Source: Liolophura sinensis | Taxonomy: Eukaryota; Mollusca; Polyplacophora; Chitonida; Chitonidae | DNA: 64,000 bases | Assembly: GCF_032854445.1 (NCBI RefSeq) | Contig: NC_088306.1 | Location: 21,983,764 to 22,047,763 of the forward strand | Direction: 5' to 3' | In this document: piece by piece, positions 23,370 through 35,284 of the stretch | How positions within the stretch are numbered: the first letter of the stretch is position 1 | Layout of the letters: every line of letters starts with the position of its first letter | The notes under the pieces: generated by a model | Told to the model about the DNA's origin: nothing | Seen by the model: the letters and a program-made list of their open reading frames with translations, nothing else | The model's database searches: none | Made by a program: the position numbers and the translations under genes

Positions 23370-24460
23370 ATCTTTATAAGTCTACTTATTATATTTATAC
23401 GAATATCTTTATCAGTCTGTCTATTATAGTTATATGCATATCTTTATCAGTCTGCTTATTATATTTATACGCATGTCTTTATCAGTCTGTAGTGGTATAT
23501 GTTTGCGAAAATCTTCATCAATCTGTTGTAGTATATGTATATGGTAAATCCTTATCAGTCTGCATTGACATATGTATACGGTATATATTTAGCATTCTGT
23601 GCAGTAATTATATGTTTACGGCAAATATTTAGCAGTCTGTTGTGGTATATTTATGGGGCAAAAACTTTATCCGTATGTTGTGGTGTATGTATGCGGTCAA
23701 TCTTTATCAGTCTGTAGTGGTGTGTGTATGCGAAAATCTTTAGCAGTCTGTTGTGGTATATGTATAGGGTAAATCTTTAGCAGTTTGTAGTGGTACATGT
23801 ATAGGGTAAATCTTTAGTAGTCTGTTATGGTATATGTATAGGGTAAATCTTTAGCAGTCTGTTGTGGTATATGTATAGGGTAAATCTTTAGCAGTTTGTA
23901 GTGGTACATGTATAGGGTAAATCTTTAGCAGTCTGTTGTGGTATATGTATAGGGTAAATCTTTAGCAGTTTGTAGTGGTACATGTATAGGGTAAATCTTT
24001 AGTAGTCTGTTATGGTATATGTATAGGGTAAATCTTTAGCAGTCTGTAGTGGTACATGTATAGGGTAAATCTTTATCAGTCTGTTGTGCTATATGTATAT
24101 GGTATATCTGTAGCAGTCTGTTATGGTATATGTAAACGTTAAATCTTTAGCAGTATGTTGTAGTAGGTGTATACAGTAAGTCTTTAACAGTCTACTGTGA
24201 CTTATGTATACAGTAAATCTTAAGCAATCTTTGTCGTGATGATATGTGTACCGTAAATGTTTAGCAGTCTTTATAGTGATTATATATATAGGGTAAATCT
24301 TTAGCAATCTGTTGTGGTATTTGTACAGTCAATCTATAATAGTCTTTGGTGGTATATGTATGCGGTAAATCTTTAGCAGTGGTATTTGCATGACGTAAAG
24401 TTTTGTCATTCTGTGGTGGTATATTTAATGAACTTTTAGCAGTCTGTGGGATCTTTTGTC
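23370..24460. repeat. Minisatellite, about 37-bp unit
   Basis: Some 25 or more copies of a unit built on 'gggtaaatctttagcagtct' and gttgtggtatatgtata. Copies are most alike at 23750-24080, which also shows a two-unit higher-order pattern (gttgtggtatat alternating with gtagtggtacat). The edges are more diverged, as expected for older units. Confidence 0.9.
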
Positions 24461-24715
24461 AGCGTATAGCAATACACTTGTATGCATACATTAGTTTTCG
24501 GCAGCGGTATATGTTAATTTAATCCCTCAACTCGGGGCATACTGGTTTAATAGTTGGCGTTCTATCATGGCACGGGCTTTTAATCACAGCGTTCACAAAG
24601 AGCCAGCAAAGCTTTGTGTGATCGGGAATTTTTACACAGGTACCTAATAAAATAAATCAATCAAAATGATATACCGAACACATGTAGACCTGATAACATG
24701 CAAATCTTGATTTAA

Positions 24716-24990
24716 GGTGTCATTTCGCCATACACCGATGTCATGCCCTAAAAAGCGAACATCAGTGTTGTTCCCTGCGTACACCTGCGTACCGAAGGCA
24801 AGTAAGCCACCCCGCCCGAGCCATTATAGAGATACCGGTCAACCAGTCGTTGCACTTTCCCTCCATGCTGAACGCCAGGCGAGGAAGCTACAACTGACTC
24901 GTTTAAGGTCTTAGGTGCGACTCTACCCAGGACTGACCCTAGATCTACCGCTCACGAAGCGGACGCTCTGCCAACTGTGCTGGCGGTGAG
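24716..24990 (-). repeat. SINE family B
   Basis: Shares the body (ggtcaaccagtcgttgcact, gcgaggaagctacaact on the plus strand) and the tRNA-like head (complement of agcggacgctctgccaact) with 5960-6334. Confidence 0.75.
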
Positions 24991-26245
24991 ATGGTGGTTG
25001 AAGTCATTGGTGAATAGACTTACAATCGTTGGAAATTGTTGAGAAAGGATGGAATAAGCCTATATATGTATACAGTATATATATTTCATATATTTATGAA
25101 ATTTTCAGAATGGACCGATTTTCAGTTTGCGCATGCCCATTAGCGCACAACTGCTCCTGCACGTTAATCTTTGATATAGCACGTCTGCCGGATTACTGGG
25201 ATGGTGCGTGCAAAATTTCATTGCGATCTGGTTCATATCAAGGGAGATATCAAAATACGTTTTGGGGGAACTTGCTTTTGTTGCACTGTTTAGATTGTAG
25301 TTATTGTTTCTACTGGACGACTAATTTACCATTTATCCTGAAAGTATTTGCTGCACGTCAGTTGTTTCAGTGCTTGGGAATAACATATATTAAAGTACAT
25401 GAGGATATATTTTCATTAGGCTTCTTGCTTCTTATGAAGACGGGGTTCTTATAATTAGCTCTCAGGCCTAATACTAATTACTAACAAGCTGTGAAAGTAA
25501 AAAAAAATTAATTGTATGGCTGTTAAAAAAAATTAACTGGGGATTTAATTCGCCGAAGCAAGATAATTATATCAAGGTAGGACATCAGATCCTATGTGTT
25601 TTTTTTTGACCAGTCAACCGTTTGGATTTCTGTTTTCTATTTTTTTTTCTTTTTCTGCCCTAGATTGACGATGAGCATGTAAATCACGTTCAATACGCCT
25701 GTAGCTCTTTACTGCTCCTTGCTCGACGCTGATCTTCTCTCATAACAGGGCACCGTCGTGTAGCTAATAAGTATATCGTACGGCTTTAAACAACAATCCA
25801 AAAAATAAATAAATCAATCAATAAATAAATAAACAGCAAAATAATTAAACGAAGAGAAAAAGCAACCGTCGAAGTTGAGCATACATGTATATTCCGACAG
25901 TTTTGTGACTGGGAAACCTAGATCAAAGATAGGTACTTATTGTCTTTTTATGTCAGTCATGAATTTAAGGGCACGAAATAAGTGCGAAATAAGTGCAATC
26001 TCCCTTGCAACTGATGCGGTTGCTGAAAAGAAGGGAGCCGCTTTGCTCTCAGACATGAGTTATGCGGACATGACACGCCAGCTAATGCTGGGCCTGTGAC
26101 TCCGGACATTACACACCAACCAATACTTTGACATATGACCCCGGACATTACACTCCAACTAATAATTGTCAGTGACTTTCGACATGACACTCTGGCGAAT
26201 TGTTCAAGTCTATAGGCTGGAATCCTCTTCGGCCACGAGTAGAAA

Positions 26246-26376
26246 GGTCTGTCAGCAACAAGCGGATTGTCGGGAATTTCCTCTGGGCTCTGCCATAATT
26301 ATGGCCGCCGTGGTATAAATGAAATATTCTTGAGTAGGGCGTAAAACGCCATTCAATAAATCAATAAATAAATTAT
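26246..26376 (+). repeat. SINE family A, 5'-truncated
   Basis: Carries the ggtctgtcagcaac body, the 'gtataaatgaaatattcttg' core and an (aaat)n tail. Confidence 0.8.
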
Positions 26377-29077
26377 AAATAAATAATGTTATGATTATTA
26401 CATAGCGGGATTTAATTAACCTACCGGCGTCTACACAAGGGAATCTGAACACAATCCCTCTTTGTCGCTGGAGTTGGACCAACACCTCACGTGCGCCATT
26501 TATAATTGACAATTCGGAGAACGTGTAGTACATTGGGTGATAAGTGGTAGAAAGGATAGCACACTGGGGGATAATTGAGAGAAGGGAGAGCACATTTGGT
26601 GATAACTGGAAGGAAATTGGTGTGAGAACGTTATTACACAAGATGAGAACTGGAGGTATATATGATCTGGTTGTATACACTTGACAAGAACTGGACGCTC
26701 GGGCTTGGAGTCGGCTAGGTCAACTGTGACAGAGGTGATCAATGTACATTTTGCTATATTATTTCTGATTCACCACGAATTCAGCGCAGCCGTTATACGC
26801 TTAACTGCTTCCATTGTAGCCCAAAGGCCGAATGCCTTTCGACGAATTAGCCAGTGAAGATTTCATGCCATCCGTTGCCATGTATGGAAGTTAAGAATTT
26901 CAGCCTTTGGCAAACTATTGTTAGAAACTTACACCTGGTATTAGTGGAGGAGAATCTGCTTTTTACAAGGTAAAAATGCTCTTCTTGATAACTCGAAATT
27001 CACATCACGTTGTTACAGAAACTGGTTTTCATTTGGTTTTTTTTTTGCCCTCTGTCGAAGTGTTCATTACTGTTACTGTTCAGCGCCTCAGTTAGGTTGA
27101 CCTTGAGAAAAGGTCAAGGATAAAGGATTCCTCATGATGTGCATGATGTATTGCAGTTGAAAGAATATAAGATTAACGTGACTTGAGAGGTAGTGCTGAT
27201 CAAATATTACAAGTTGATACAACCTTTAACTGGAAATTATTCCACGTTATGTGAACCTAAACATTTTAAGCTATACTGATTTAAAAAGAGTATTGATACA
27301 CAAAGCTGACTTCTGAGTTCACCATATTAACATATCCCTAACATGCATAGAGGACAGAAACCTGAAAAACACAGTCCCGCAAGGCAGTGAATTTCAACAA
27401 CCTCTCTTAGCCATTACGCCATATAAAAATTAAGGCGACGGGGGAAGGGGGTTTGGGTTTAGGGCAACACGGAGGCCCCTTGTGCCTCTTGTGCCTGATA
27501 TGCGTATAACCTATCGTAATATAGACTCCAAAGAAATCATTCAACTATTAATATTACTTACGGTATTACACTTAACTTAACCACTATCTCATATTTACGT
27601 TTTCAATGTAATACAGGTGTAGAGATGAAGAGTTTGATGAGGCAGCTGAGCTTGCCATAAACAATACACTCATTTATTTGATCGCCACATAGTTGCATAC
27701 TCCTAAAGGAGAAAAAAAAGACAACAGTGAAGCAAATAGCAGATGAAACATCTTGCAAAGTTATTTGCAAATGTGGTCTTTCTACTTATTCCAATTTTTT
27801 TCTTTCAGGAGAGAAGCTCGTTATCAGGCCGCCTTTGCCATACCCAACCTCTTGTTTGCCAACTGAAAATCTTAATTCTTCTAAATCGCACTTTCAGTCT
27901 TTATTAAAATCTTTTCTACTTTCTAAGCTGCAATCTACGGTCTAACACTGCACAATTAAAGCATAGTTGAGATAAAATATATTCATATATATTTAGAAAG
28001 AAAAAAATTATTTACACACAAACTAAAATTTCAGCCTCACCCCTTCAATACTGTTATTACTCATACATGGGATAGAACAAGCTCAACCTGAGCTTTATTC
28101 CAACCATGTATTATATCTATCTAGACTTTATTGTTATCACACTGTGTCTGTATTTTGTTGATGTCTTAAAATCCAGTGTATATATTGGAGCGTAGTTGAA
28201 AATATTTTAGTATGGTGAGTGGTTGGGATAAAAATTTCATATATATCGCCTTTGCGTAATCATGTCCTCTACAAGGATATGATGCCTGTGTAATAAATTT
28301 ATTTCATCGTAAATTTGTTGTTTATATATTATTATTTATATGTGTTGTTATAGCAAGCATTTGGCCTTAATGATGATTACATTTATGAATATATTCAAAC
28401 TATAAATACGATCAAAATTCAAGTTTAACACAATTCTTATTGGAAAAGTTCAAATTCTAGCTCAAATATGCTTAAAGACGTTACATCCTATGCTGAGACA
28501 TTATATATACCAAGAGGTGGTCCCAGATACCCACCATACAAAACTTATGTTCTCATTTAAAATTTTTAAAACCATTTATATTACTAACTTTTCAAGCTCT
28601 TTCATATAAACGGAATGTAATTTTTATGTTTCCCACCCCTTTCAATGGCGCGTTTGTTGTCTACTAAGACTTTTAATTTCCAGAGTTCTTCACAAATTTT
28701 GCACATTTATGAATTACAGTTGATTTTTGGACCGTTCAAATATAGGGTAATGAGTTCTTCCATTCATGATGTGTGCCACTAGTGGGGCTAAACAAACCAA
28801 TTTCGCATTTAATGATTAAGGTAGTAATACACCATCACATCATCTATCTAAAACCCAATGTTTTATTTCAGACGTAGAGGCATTTTGTATATGACATTTT
28901 GTATATGACCTGTGGTGACCTTGAGAGGTCATTGAACTCAGCCTTTGAGCAATTGTCCAGTCATTCTTCGCTCTAAGGATGTATACCTTTGCTCTCTACT
29001 TGGTCGTAATGGAACTTTATGGTGTATATGAAAATACTAGACAAAATGTCATGCTTTAATCGTATGTCCTAAAGCGT

Positions 29078-29282
29078 GGGCAGCCGTGGTATATGTGAAA
29101 TATTCTTGAGCATGGCGTGAAACACCGATCAAATAAATAAATTAATAAAACATGGACCGATATATTATATATAGGTTAATATATACCCGATAGTTTTACG
29201 TGCCGAGCTTTTAATATATTTGTACGTGGGAAAGTCTGTAAAATTAAGTGAAATATTCATGAGTACGGCGTAAAACACCAAA

Positions 29283-29325
<43 letters not shown>

Positions 29326-29326
29326 A
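29078..29326 (+). repeat. Two SINE family A 3' ends and an (aaat)n tract
   Basis: Two short 3' ends (29078-29152 and 29244-29326), each with the gaaatattc core and a tail. The second ends in a pure (aaat)n run at about 29278-29326. Confidence 0.75.
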
Positions 29327-29732
29327 TTTAATGTGTTTAAAAGACACATTTAATTCTACTCGGTTGATCTTTATTTATTGGACACGACTAGTCGCGAAAA
29401 GTAGTTATCTGTCCTTTTACGTGTGCAATGCAGAGAAAAAGCCTGCCAAACTGCAAAAAGATGTCGAAAGAAACAAATGTACAGTATGTGTCTCTACGCT
29501 ATAACATGGGGCACGCGAGTTAGTTCATGCACACTGTCCATCGAGCTGTTAAATTCCCAGAATTCCTTGAGCAATCTGAAGGCAACGAACTGGCTTAGGG
29601 CTATGCAGAGAATTTTAAGCTCGGTACATGCTTACAGGATTCCTGTACATAAACAGTTTAATGAGAAACAACGTGACTGCCTTTCGCGGAACCGTTCATA
29701 TAACTGTACTTGTTATCTTCTCTTTTTTTTGT

Positions 29733-29750
29733 CCCGTAGTATTTAAACCC
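29733..29750 (+). promoter_or_regulatory. TATA-like element of the long silk/mucin-like gene
   Basis: The stretch cccgtagtatttaaaccc lies 60-75 bases before the ATG and is conserved with 21821-21840 upstream of the short paralogue. Both are preceded by a T-rich tract. Confidence 0.55.
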
Positions 29751-29808
29751 TAGCCACAGCGCATCAGCTATCATTTCCTTATACTTCAGGTATAACCTTT
29801 CTGCGAAG

Positions 29809-32800
29809 ATGATGTTGAAAACAGCCGGTTCTGTGGCAACATTGTTTCTGCTGCTGATTGCAACGGCGTATGCTGTCTGTCCCAGCACCGACCAGCAGTT
29901 CAGATCCGCAATTGATTCTTGTGCTACGCCAGTCTGGGTAGGATACAGCGCGGAGCAAATAATAACCTTCTGCAATAACTCTGCCAATGGCGTCATAGGT
30001 TGCGTTCAGACGTTAATAGATGAATGCAGATCCATCAATGATACACAGGCTCTAGCTGTCCTGGACGCCATAGATTTCGAGAATCTCAAGACTTCCATAG
30101 AAACGATCTGTAACAGCACAGACGTCATCAAAGCCAACTCTGTCTGTATTGAAGGTCAGGTTGAGACATCAACCCAGTGTATTGTTGAGGAACTGGAAGA
30201 GTACAGCCTCAAACGAGCGCTTTTACGAGCCAAACTTTTCCAGGAAGGCGTGGAGTGGTACAACGCTGAAGTTAGGAAATCCATCTGTTTGTACAGAGAA
30301 GCGTTGAGAGACTGCACGGATCACTACCGCACGCGCTGCGGCGCTGATGTCCACCGCGTGTTTAGCGCCATGTTTACCGCTGTGTCCATCCCGAACTGTA
30401 ACGTCGTTCTGAGCTCCCTTGGGCAGACGACAGAAGGACCGTATGACAACTGCCCTAAGACCGCGTCGGAGACCGCAGCTCTGGTCAACCATTGTACGGT
30501 GGCCTTCCGCTCCGTCACGAATTCGGAGGCGGAAATCCCAACACTGTACGACATCTTGCAGTTTTGCCAAAATTTCACCGAGCGCATGACGGGGTGTCTG
30601 GCGCATTTACAGACATGCGCAGAACAATTTCCGGTTGTTAAGGACACTCTTTCGCTATCCCTTAATGTGGATGCACTAAATAATTTCACCACCTTTGCCT
30701 GCTCGAACCAAAGTTTTACCCGATCCATGACAACCTGTGTGCAGTCTTTAGAAACGGATGCGAACGCATGCGCGTTGAAGGAACGGACTGTGTATATGGA
30801 AAAGCTTCGGTCAGCTCAAGCAGAAGGCCACGAATGGAGATTGTTCTGGTTCAAAGAGACTGCTGTCCACTGGGGCTGCGAGTACACACAAGGTTTGAAA
30901 GCGTGCACTGCTCCGTACATATTACTCTGTGGCCAGAGACTTGGTTTTATCTACGACAGCCTGTTTAATGCGGCTGCGTCTCCCACTTGCAGCAAGAGTG
31001 AGCCGCTATCGACAACGACGACAGCAACAACGTCGACAACAACGCCAATAACGACAACTACAACAAAGCAACCAACAACAACAAGGACAACGACATCACG
31101 GTCAACAACAAGGTCAACATCGACGACAACATCCATAACATCAATGTCAACAGTAACAAATGGAACAACAACGCCAACAGTAACAAATGGAACAACAACG
31201 CCAACAGTAACAAATGGAACAACAACGCCAACCTCAACAATTCCAACAATACCTACATCAACAATTCCAACGACACCTACATCAACAACAACACAAACAA
31301 CAACCACAATAACGCAATCAACACCACCAACACCACCAACACGGTCAACAACAAGGTCAACATCGACGACAACATCCACAACATCAATTTCCACAGTAAC
31401 AAATGGAACAACAACGCCAACAGTAACAAATGGAACAACAACGCCAACCTCAACAATTCCAACGACATCTACATCAACATCAACAACAGCACAAACAACA
31501 ACCACAATAACGCAATCAACACCACCAACACCACCAACAACTCAAACTCCAGAAAAATCGCCAGGCAGCCAGCCGGACGGCCAGCGACCCCAAACTAGGC
31601 AGGCAGCTAGCCAGCCGTCTAGCCTGCCTGCTGGCCCAGCCGGCCAAACAATATTGGGTGTAGTGGGCTCAGTTATACGAGCAGGAGCATCTGCCGCAGT
31701 GGGAGCAGCTGGCGCGGCGGGTGCAGCTGGTGGAGCCGGCAAAGCTGGAATAGCTGGTGCAGCGGCAGTAGCTGGTGGAGCCGGAACATCTGACGCAGCG
31801 GGAGCGACTGGTGGAACCAGCACAGCTGGCGCAGCGGGAACAGCTGGTACAGCAGGCACAACTGGTGGAGCAGGCAGAGCTGGCGCAGCAGGAGCAGCTG
31901 GTGCGGCAGGAGCAGCTGGTCCAGCAGGGGCAGCTGATGCAGCAGGGGCAGCGGGAGCATCTGGTGCCGCGGTATCATCTGGTCCAACGGGATCTGGTGC
32001 AACGGGCACAACTGGTGGAGCCGCCACAGCTGGTGCAGCGGGAGCATCTGGTGCAGCGGGCACAGCCGGTGGAGCCGGCACAGCTGGTGCAGCGGGAGCA
32101 GCTGGTGGGACCAGTTCAAAAAACTCAACAAATGGAGCAAGCACAGCAGGTGCAGCGGGTGCAACTGGTGGACCGGAAACAGCTAAAGGGGCGGGTCGAG
32201 CGGGTGCATCTGATGGAGAGAGTGGAGCAAGTGGAGCAGGTGGAGCGGCACCAACAGATGGAGCGGGTGTAACTAGTGGAGCAGGCGGAGTAGGTGGAGA
32301 AAGTACGGCGGGCACCTCGGTTGGGGTGAGTGCGGCGGTCACAGCAGGTGCAGCAGGCGCAACAGACACAACAGGGGCAGCCGGTGCTGTCACAACGCAC
32401 GCTCCAACACAAACGTCAACATCAACGCACAGCTCAGGAAGCCAACCAAGCGGGCTGATCAAAACGCAGTATACTATGTCAACAACTAGAACGCCAACAC
32501 ACAGCACAACGCTATCAACTACAACAATAATAACAACGTCAGCGAAAACGCCAATAACAGAGAGAATGTCAACAACAACGGAGACAACGACAAGAACGAC
32601 ACCAACCACAAAGATGACAACGCCAAAGGATGTCACAACCAGTCGGCCAGCTGGCTCTGTCATTCAGCCACTCACCCAGCCAACAACAACGTCAATAACT
32701 CCATCAACTGGCGGACACAAATACATGTGCTGTTTAGTAGTTACAACTAACGGTTGCGTCATCGTTTACAGTTTTTCTACCGGCCTTTTACGGATCCCAA

Positions 32801-32856
32801 ATAACCATCCTTATCAACATGTAAAAAATCTCTGCGGACTTTATCCGTTGATTTAA
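29809..32856 (+). CDS. Secreted Cys-rich, mucin-like, Gly/Ala-rich (silk/collagen-like) protein (1015 aa)
   Basis: One intronless frame. Residues 1-22 are a signal peptide nearly identical to that of the 21883 gene. Residues 23-400 hold two 12-Cys modules, parts of them identical to the paralogue at DNA level. Residues about 401-581 are Thr-rich and mucin-like, with two tandem units of about 80 residues that contain TVTNGTTTP repeats (NGT is an N-glycosylation sequon). Residues about 582-625 form a Gln/Pro/Ser linker. Residues about 626-863 are Gly/Ala-rich, with Gly at every third position over long runs (Gly-X-Y with X and Y mostly Ala, Thr or Ser and almost no Pro). Residues about 864-969 are a second Thr-rich block. 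The last 45 residues contain CC and may be intron read-through. This layout fits a secreted structural or matrix protein (shell, cuticle, byssus or mucus); the tissue is inference. Long antisense frames here are composition shadows. Confidence 0.83.
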   Translation: MMLKTAGSVATLFLLLIATAYAVCPSTDQQFRSAIDSCATPVWVGYSAEQIITFCNNSANGVIGCVQTLIDECRSINDTQALAVLDAIDFENLKTSIETICNSTDVIKANSVCIEGQVETSTQCIVEELEEYSLKRALLRAKLFQEGVEWYNAEVRKSICLYREALRDCTDHYRTRCGADVHRVFSAMFTAVSIPNCNVVLSSLGQTTEGPYDNCPKTASETAALVNHCTVAFRSVTNSEAEIPTLYDILQFCQNFTERMTGCLAHLQTCAEQFPVVKDTLSLSLNVDALNNFTTFACSNQSFTRSMTTCVQSLETDANACALKERTVYMEKLRSAQAEGHEWRLFWFKETAVHWGCEYTQGLKACTAPYILLCGQRLGFIYDSLFNAAASPTCSKSEPLSTTTTATTSTTTPITTTTTKQPTTTRTTTSRSTTRSTSTTTSITSMSTVTNGTTTPTVTNGTTTPTVTNGTTTPTSTIPTIPTSTIPTTPTSTTTQTTTTITQSTPPTPPTRSTTRSTSTTTSTTSISTVTNGTTTPTVTNGTTTPTSTIPTTSTSTSTTAQTTTTITQSTPPTPPTTQTPEKSPGSQPDGQRPQTRQAASQPSSLPAGPAGQTILGVVGSVIRAGASAAVGAAGAAGAAGGAGKAGIAGAAAVAGGAGTSDAAGATGGTSTAGAAGTAGTAGTTGGAGRAGAAGAAGAAGAAGPAGAADAAGAAGASGAAVSSGPTGSGATGTTGGAATAGAAGASGAAGTAGGAGTAGAAGAAGGTSSKNSTNGASTAGAAGATGGPETAKGAGRAGASDGESGASGAGGAAPTDGAGVTSGAGGVGGESTAGTSVGVSAAVTAGAAGATDTTGAAGAVTTHAPTQTSTSTHSSGSQPSGLIKTQYTMSTTRTPTHSTTLSTTTIITTSAKTPITERMSTTTETTTRTTPTTKMTTPKDVTTSRPAGSVIQPLTQPTTTSITPSTGGHKYMCCLVVTTNGCVIVYSFSTGLLRIPNNHPYQHVKNLCGLYPLI

Positions 32857-33192
32857 ATGTCTAATAGGCGGTGGCACGGCAATCAGTGATACGTAGTCTC
32901 AGGCCCTGTTGGACACTACGGATTTGTTGTGGGCTATATACTCATGTACTTAAACTACATACACTTTAGTACCCACACGTACTAAAATTGAGTAGAAACA
33001 CATTCCAAATTCTGAATCTATATGGCCAGGGACTACAGTATTGTTAAAACTTCTTACGAAAATTTTTAATTCTCCGTAAATATACACCATCTGTGTTGTA
33101 ATCCTTTGCGGTGACCACACTGTTTTATACCATACTAGCATCGTCGATCGCTTATTATCACAAAGATGATATGTTATGTTGTCTTGTGTCAT

Positions 33193-33198
33193 AATAAA
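33193..33198 (+). terminator. Possible polyadenylation signal AATAAA
   Basis: The first AATAAA downstream of the long gene's stop codon, about 340 bases after it. It is weak on its own in AT-rich DNA. Confidence 0.3.
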
Positions 33199-33281
33199 TA
33201 GATTGGATAGAAAGTTATTGTCTGTTACTGAGTTCTTAATGTAACTGTCCAAATATAATCCTAAACGGATATATTACAAGC

Positions 33282-33475
33282 CCAACAGGTGCAGCGGGTG
33301 CAACTGGTGGACGGGAAACATCTGGAGGGGAGGGTGGAGCGGGTGCATCTGATGGAGCAAGTGGAGCAGGTGGAGCAGCACCAGCAGATGGAGCGGGCGC
33401 AACTAGTGGAACAGGCGGAGTAGGTGGAGAGACCTCCACCGACCCGTGGGCACCTCGGTCGGGGTGAGTGCGGCG
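33282..33475 (+). pseudogene. Fragment of the Gly/Ala-rich region
   Basis: Matches about 32150-32345 of the long gene closely (acaggtgcagcgggtgcaac to the 'ggggtgagtgcggcgg' block), with small insertions and deletions. It stays open in the Gly-X-Y frame until a TGA at the gtgagt. It is preceded by cccaacag and followed by gtgagt, so it could also be an alternative or spliced exon instead of a dead copy. Confidence 0.55.
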
Positions 33476-33711
33476 GGCCCTCGGCAAAGAGGGTAAAATT
33501 TTGCATCTTCCAAAAATAATGGCCAAAAGGTGATGTGGCTTGACACCAAAGCTGAGAAAGATAATCATCAATCAAACAACCAGTGCTGAGGCAAGTTGCT
33601 GAGTGCAGAAGACGCTATTGGTGAATGCATCCGCAGTAGAGCAATGCTATTATGAGCATAAACTTTGTAATAATATTCTATAAGCAAACAAATACGTCTT
33701 TTGATTTTATT

Positions 33712-33902
33712 CATTTATTTATTTGATTGGTGTTTTAAGAAAGCGAGCATAACCCGGTGGAAGCCCACGTCCACCCGCAGACTTCTGGCAGGCCTCTCCA
33801 CGTACGGCCGGAGAGGAAGCCAGCATGATTTGGACTTGAACTCACAGCGACCGCGCATTGGTGAGAAGTTGCCACGCTAACCTCCTCAGCCAAGGAACCC
33901 CC
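33712..33902 (-). repeat. SINE family A, internally deleted
   Basis: Has the tail junction (ttatttgattggtgtttta), body (ccacgtacggccggagagga) and tRNA-like head. The core between them is lost. Confidence 0.8.
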
Positions 33903-33909
33903 CTACAAC

Positions 33910-35280
33910 ATCATGTGACAGAATCCTATGTAGAGTTGCTATACGCAGTTTTTTGTTTGTTTCACTGTTGTTTAAAATATCACATTCAATTTATTTTATG
34001 TGAAAATCTCCAGGGAAAACCAGCCGTCTTTGGCAAGTTACTGACGACCTTTCCTATCTGTGACATACATATACAGATATGCACTCCATATTTGTGGAAG
34101 ACAATTCGCTTTCAGCAAAGTTAGACTGCAAAACAGTCACACGACCGTCGTTGACCCATTATTGGATTATTGTCAACAAGGTCCCACGAACGTTGAAAGT
34201 CGGCTAATCCAGCAATTCCACTGCCGGATTTGAGCCCTCACTTCCTTCGCAGTTAACCATCTTGATTTATAAGGAATAGATTTGATACAGAGATTAAATT
34301 TGTTATTTGTTGTTTTTCCTATTTTATAAAATGTGCGCAATCTGATTTACAGCTAATTAAAAATGGCTCAAACTTCAGCAAACTTTAAATATTTGGCGTA
34401 CGGTATGCAACGTTTATAATACGATGTCATGATAAGATGCTATTGACGTCCAATGACGGTCCAACAGTTATCTTCAAATCGGCCCATGCCCGGCTCTCAT
34501 ATCGCTTCTCGCAGTCTGCTATCGCTTCTCCACTCGGAAAGTCTGCTCTGGTAACTATCCAGAGCAATAGCATTTTTGTATAAGTAATGCTTCTTGCTTT
34601 TCAGTCTTTGAAAACTGATGGATGGGCGTCGGCGATTGGTCAGTTAATTTGACCCTTATTTTTCTTGGGGTCCGACATAATTGGACAATCGTGACTGGGC
34701 CTTACATAGACGGGTTCTACGCCAGTATTAAATGACCATACCTTTTTATCCCATAGCTAGCTCTTGTAGCTCCACGTCTTCATCATAGCCTACCTCCGCG
34801 CAGAAAATTTCAATAAAAAATAATAATTCGAATCCGTCCTCACAAAGTCATCTGAAGTGTAGATATACCAAAGCCAGCACCATTAAACCATCATTTTATC
34901 GGTCATCCAGCAGTATAATCTTTTGAATCGGACAAGTCGAGGCTAAGTCCGCCATATTTTGAATTCGAACTTACCCAATTTCAGATATATAGGCTGTCAA
35001 TTCGAAAATTGTTGCCAATAAAATCCAGTGCCCATAGCACCCTCAGATTTGAAGCCATTACAAAAGCAAAAAATAAATAAACTCCCAACGAAAAATCCGG
35101 TTGGCAGAAACTTTCCAGCAGCCAGCACGTACCTTGCCCAATAACGAACCGAAAGGGTATCTATATAAGATATTTGTCAGAAATTTGCCCATTTTTGCTT
35201 GCCGGAGTCAGTATCGTTTATACTTTACAGCAGTAGTATATAATGCTCCGAAGGTTTTCATTTGGGGAGGAGGAGGAGGC
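33910..35280. other. No gene seen
   Basis: AT-rich sequence without recognisable repeats or coding frames; it leads into the simple repeats at 35285. Confidence 0.5.
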
Positions 35281-35284
35281 GGAA

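Larger units (their letters stand above)
25000..29720. other. Gene-poor stretch between the paralogues
   Basis: AT-rich, with SINE fragments at 26246-26376, 29078-29152 and 29244-29326, and a three-copy 31-bp-like repeat around 26530-26630. A 141-codon plus-strand frame at 25029-25454 is AT-rich and domainless. Part of it (around 25180-25235) resembles 20395-20450, so it is repeat-derived. Confidence 0.5.

Noticed and set aside
23370-24460. Regularly spaced repeats that could suggest a CRISPR array
   Set aside because: The units are contiguous tandem copies without unique spacers, in a eukaryotic genome; it is a minisatellite.
25029-25454. A 141-codon plus-strand frame
   Set aside because: AT-rich, no domain, and part of it resembles another locus at about 20395-20450, indicating repeat-derived sequence.
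31542-32663. A 373-codon antisense frame and other long frames across the Gly/Ala and Thr-rich repeats
   Set aside because: The repeat units (gca/gga/aca words) lack stops in several frames on both strands, so these frames are compositional shadows of the sense gene.
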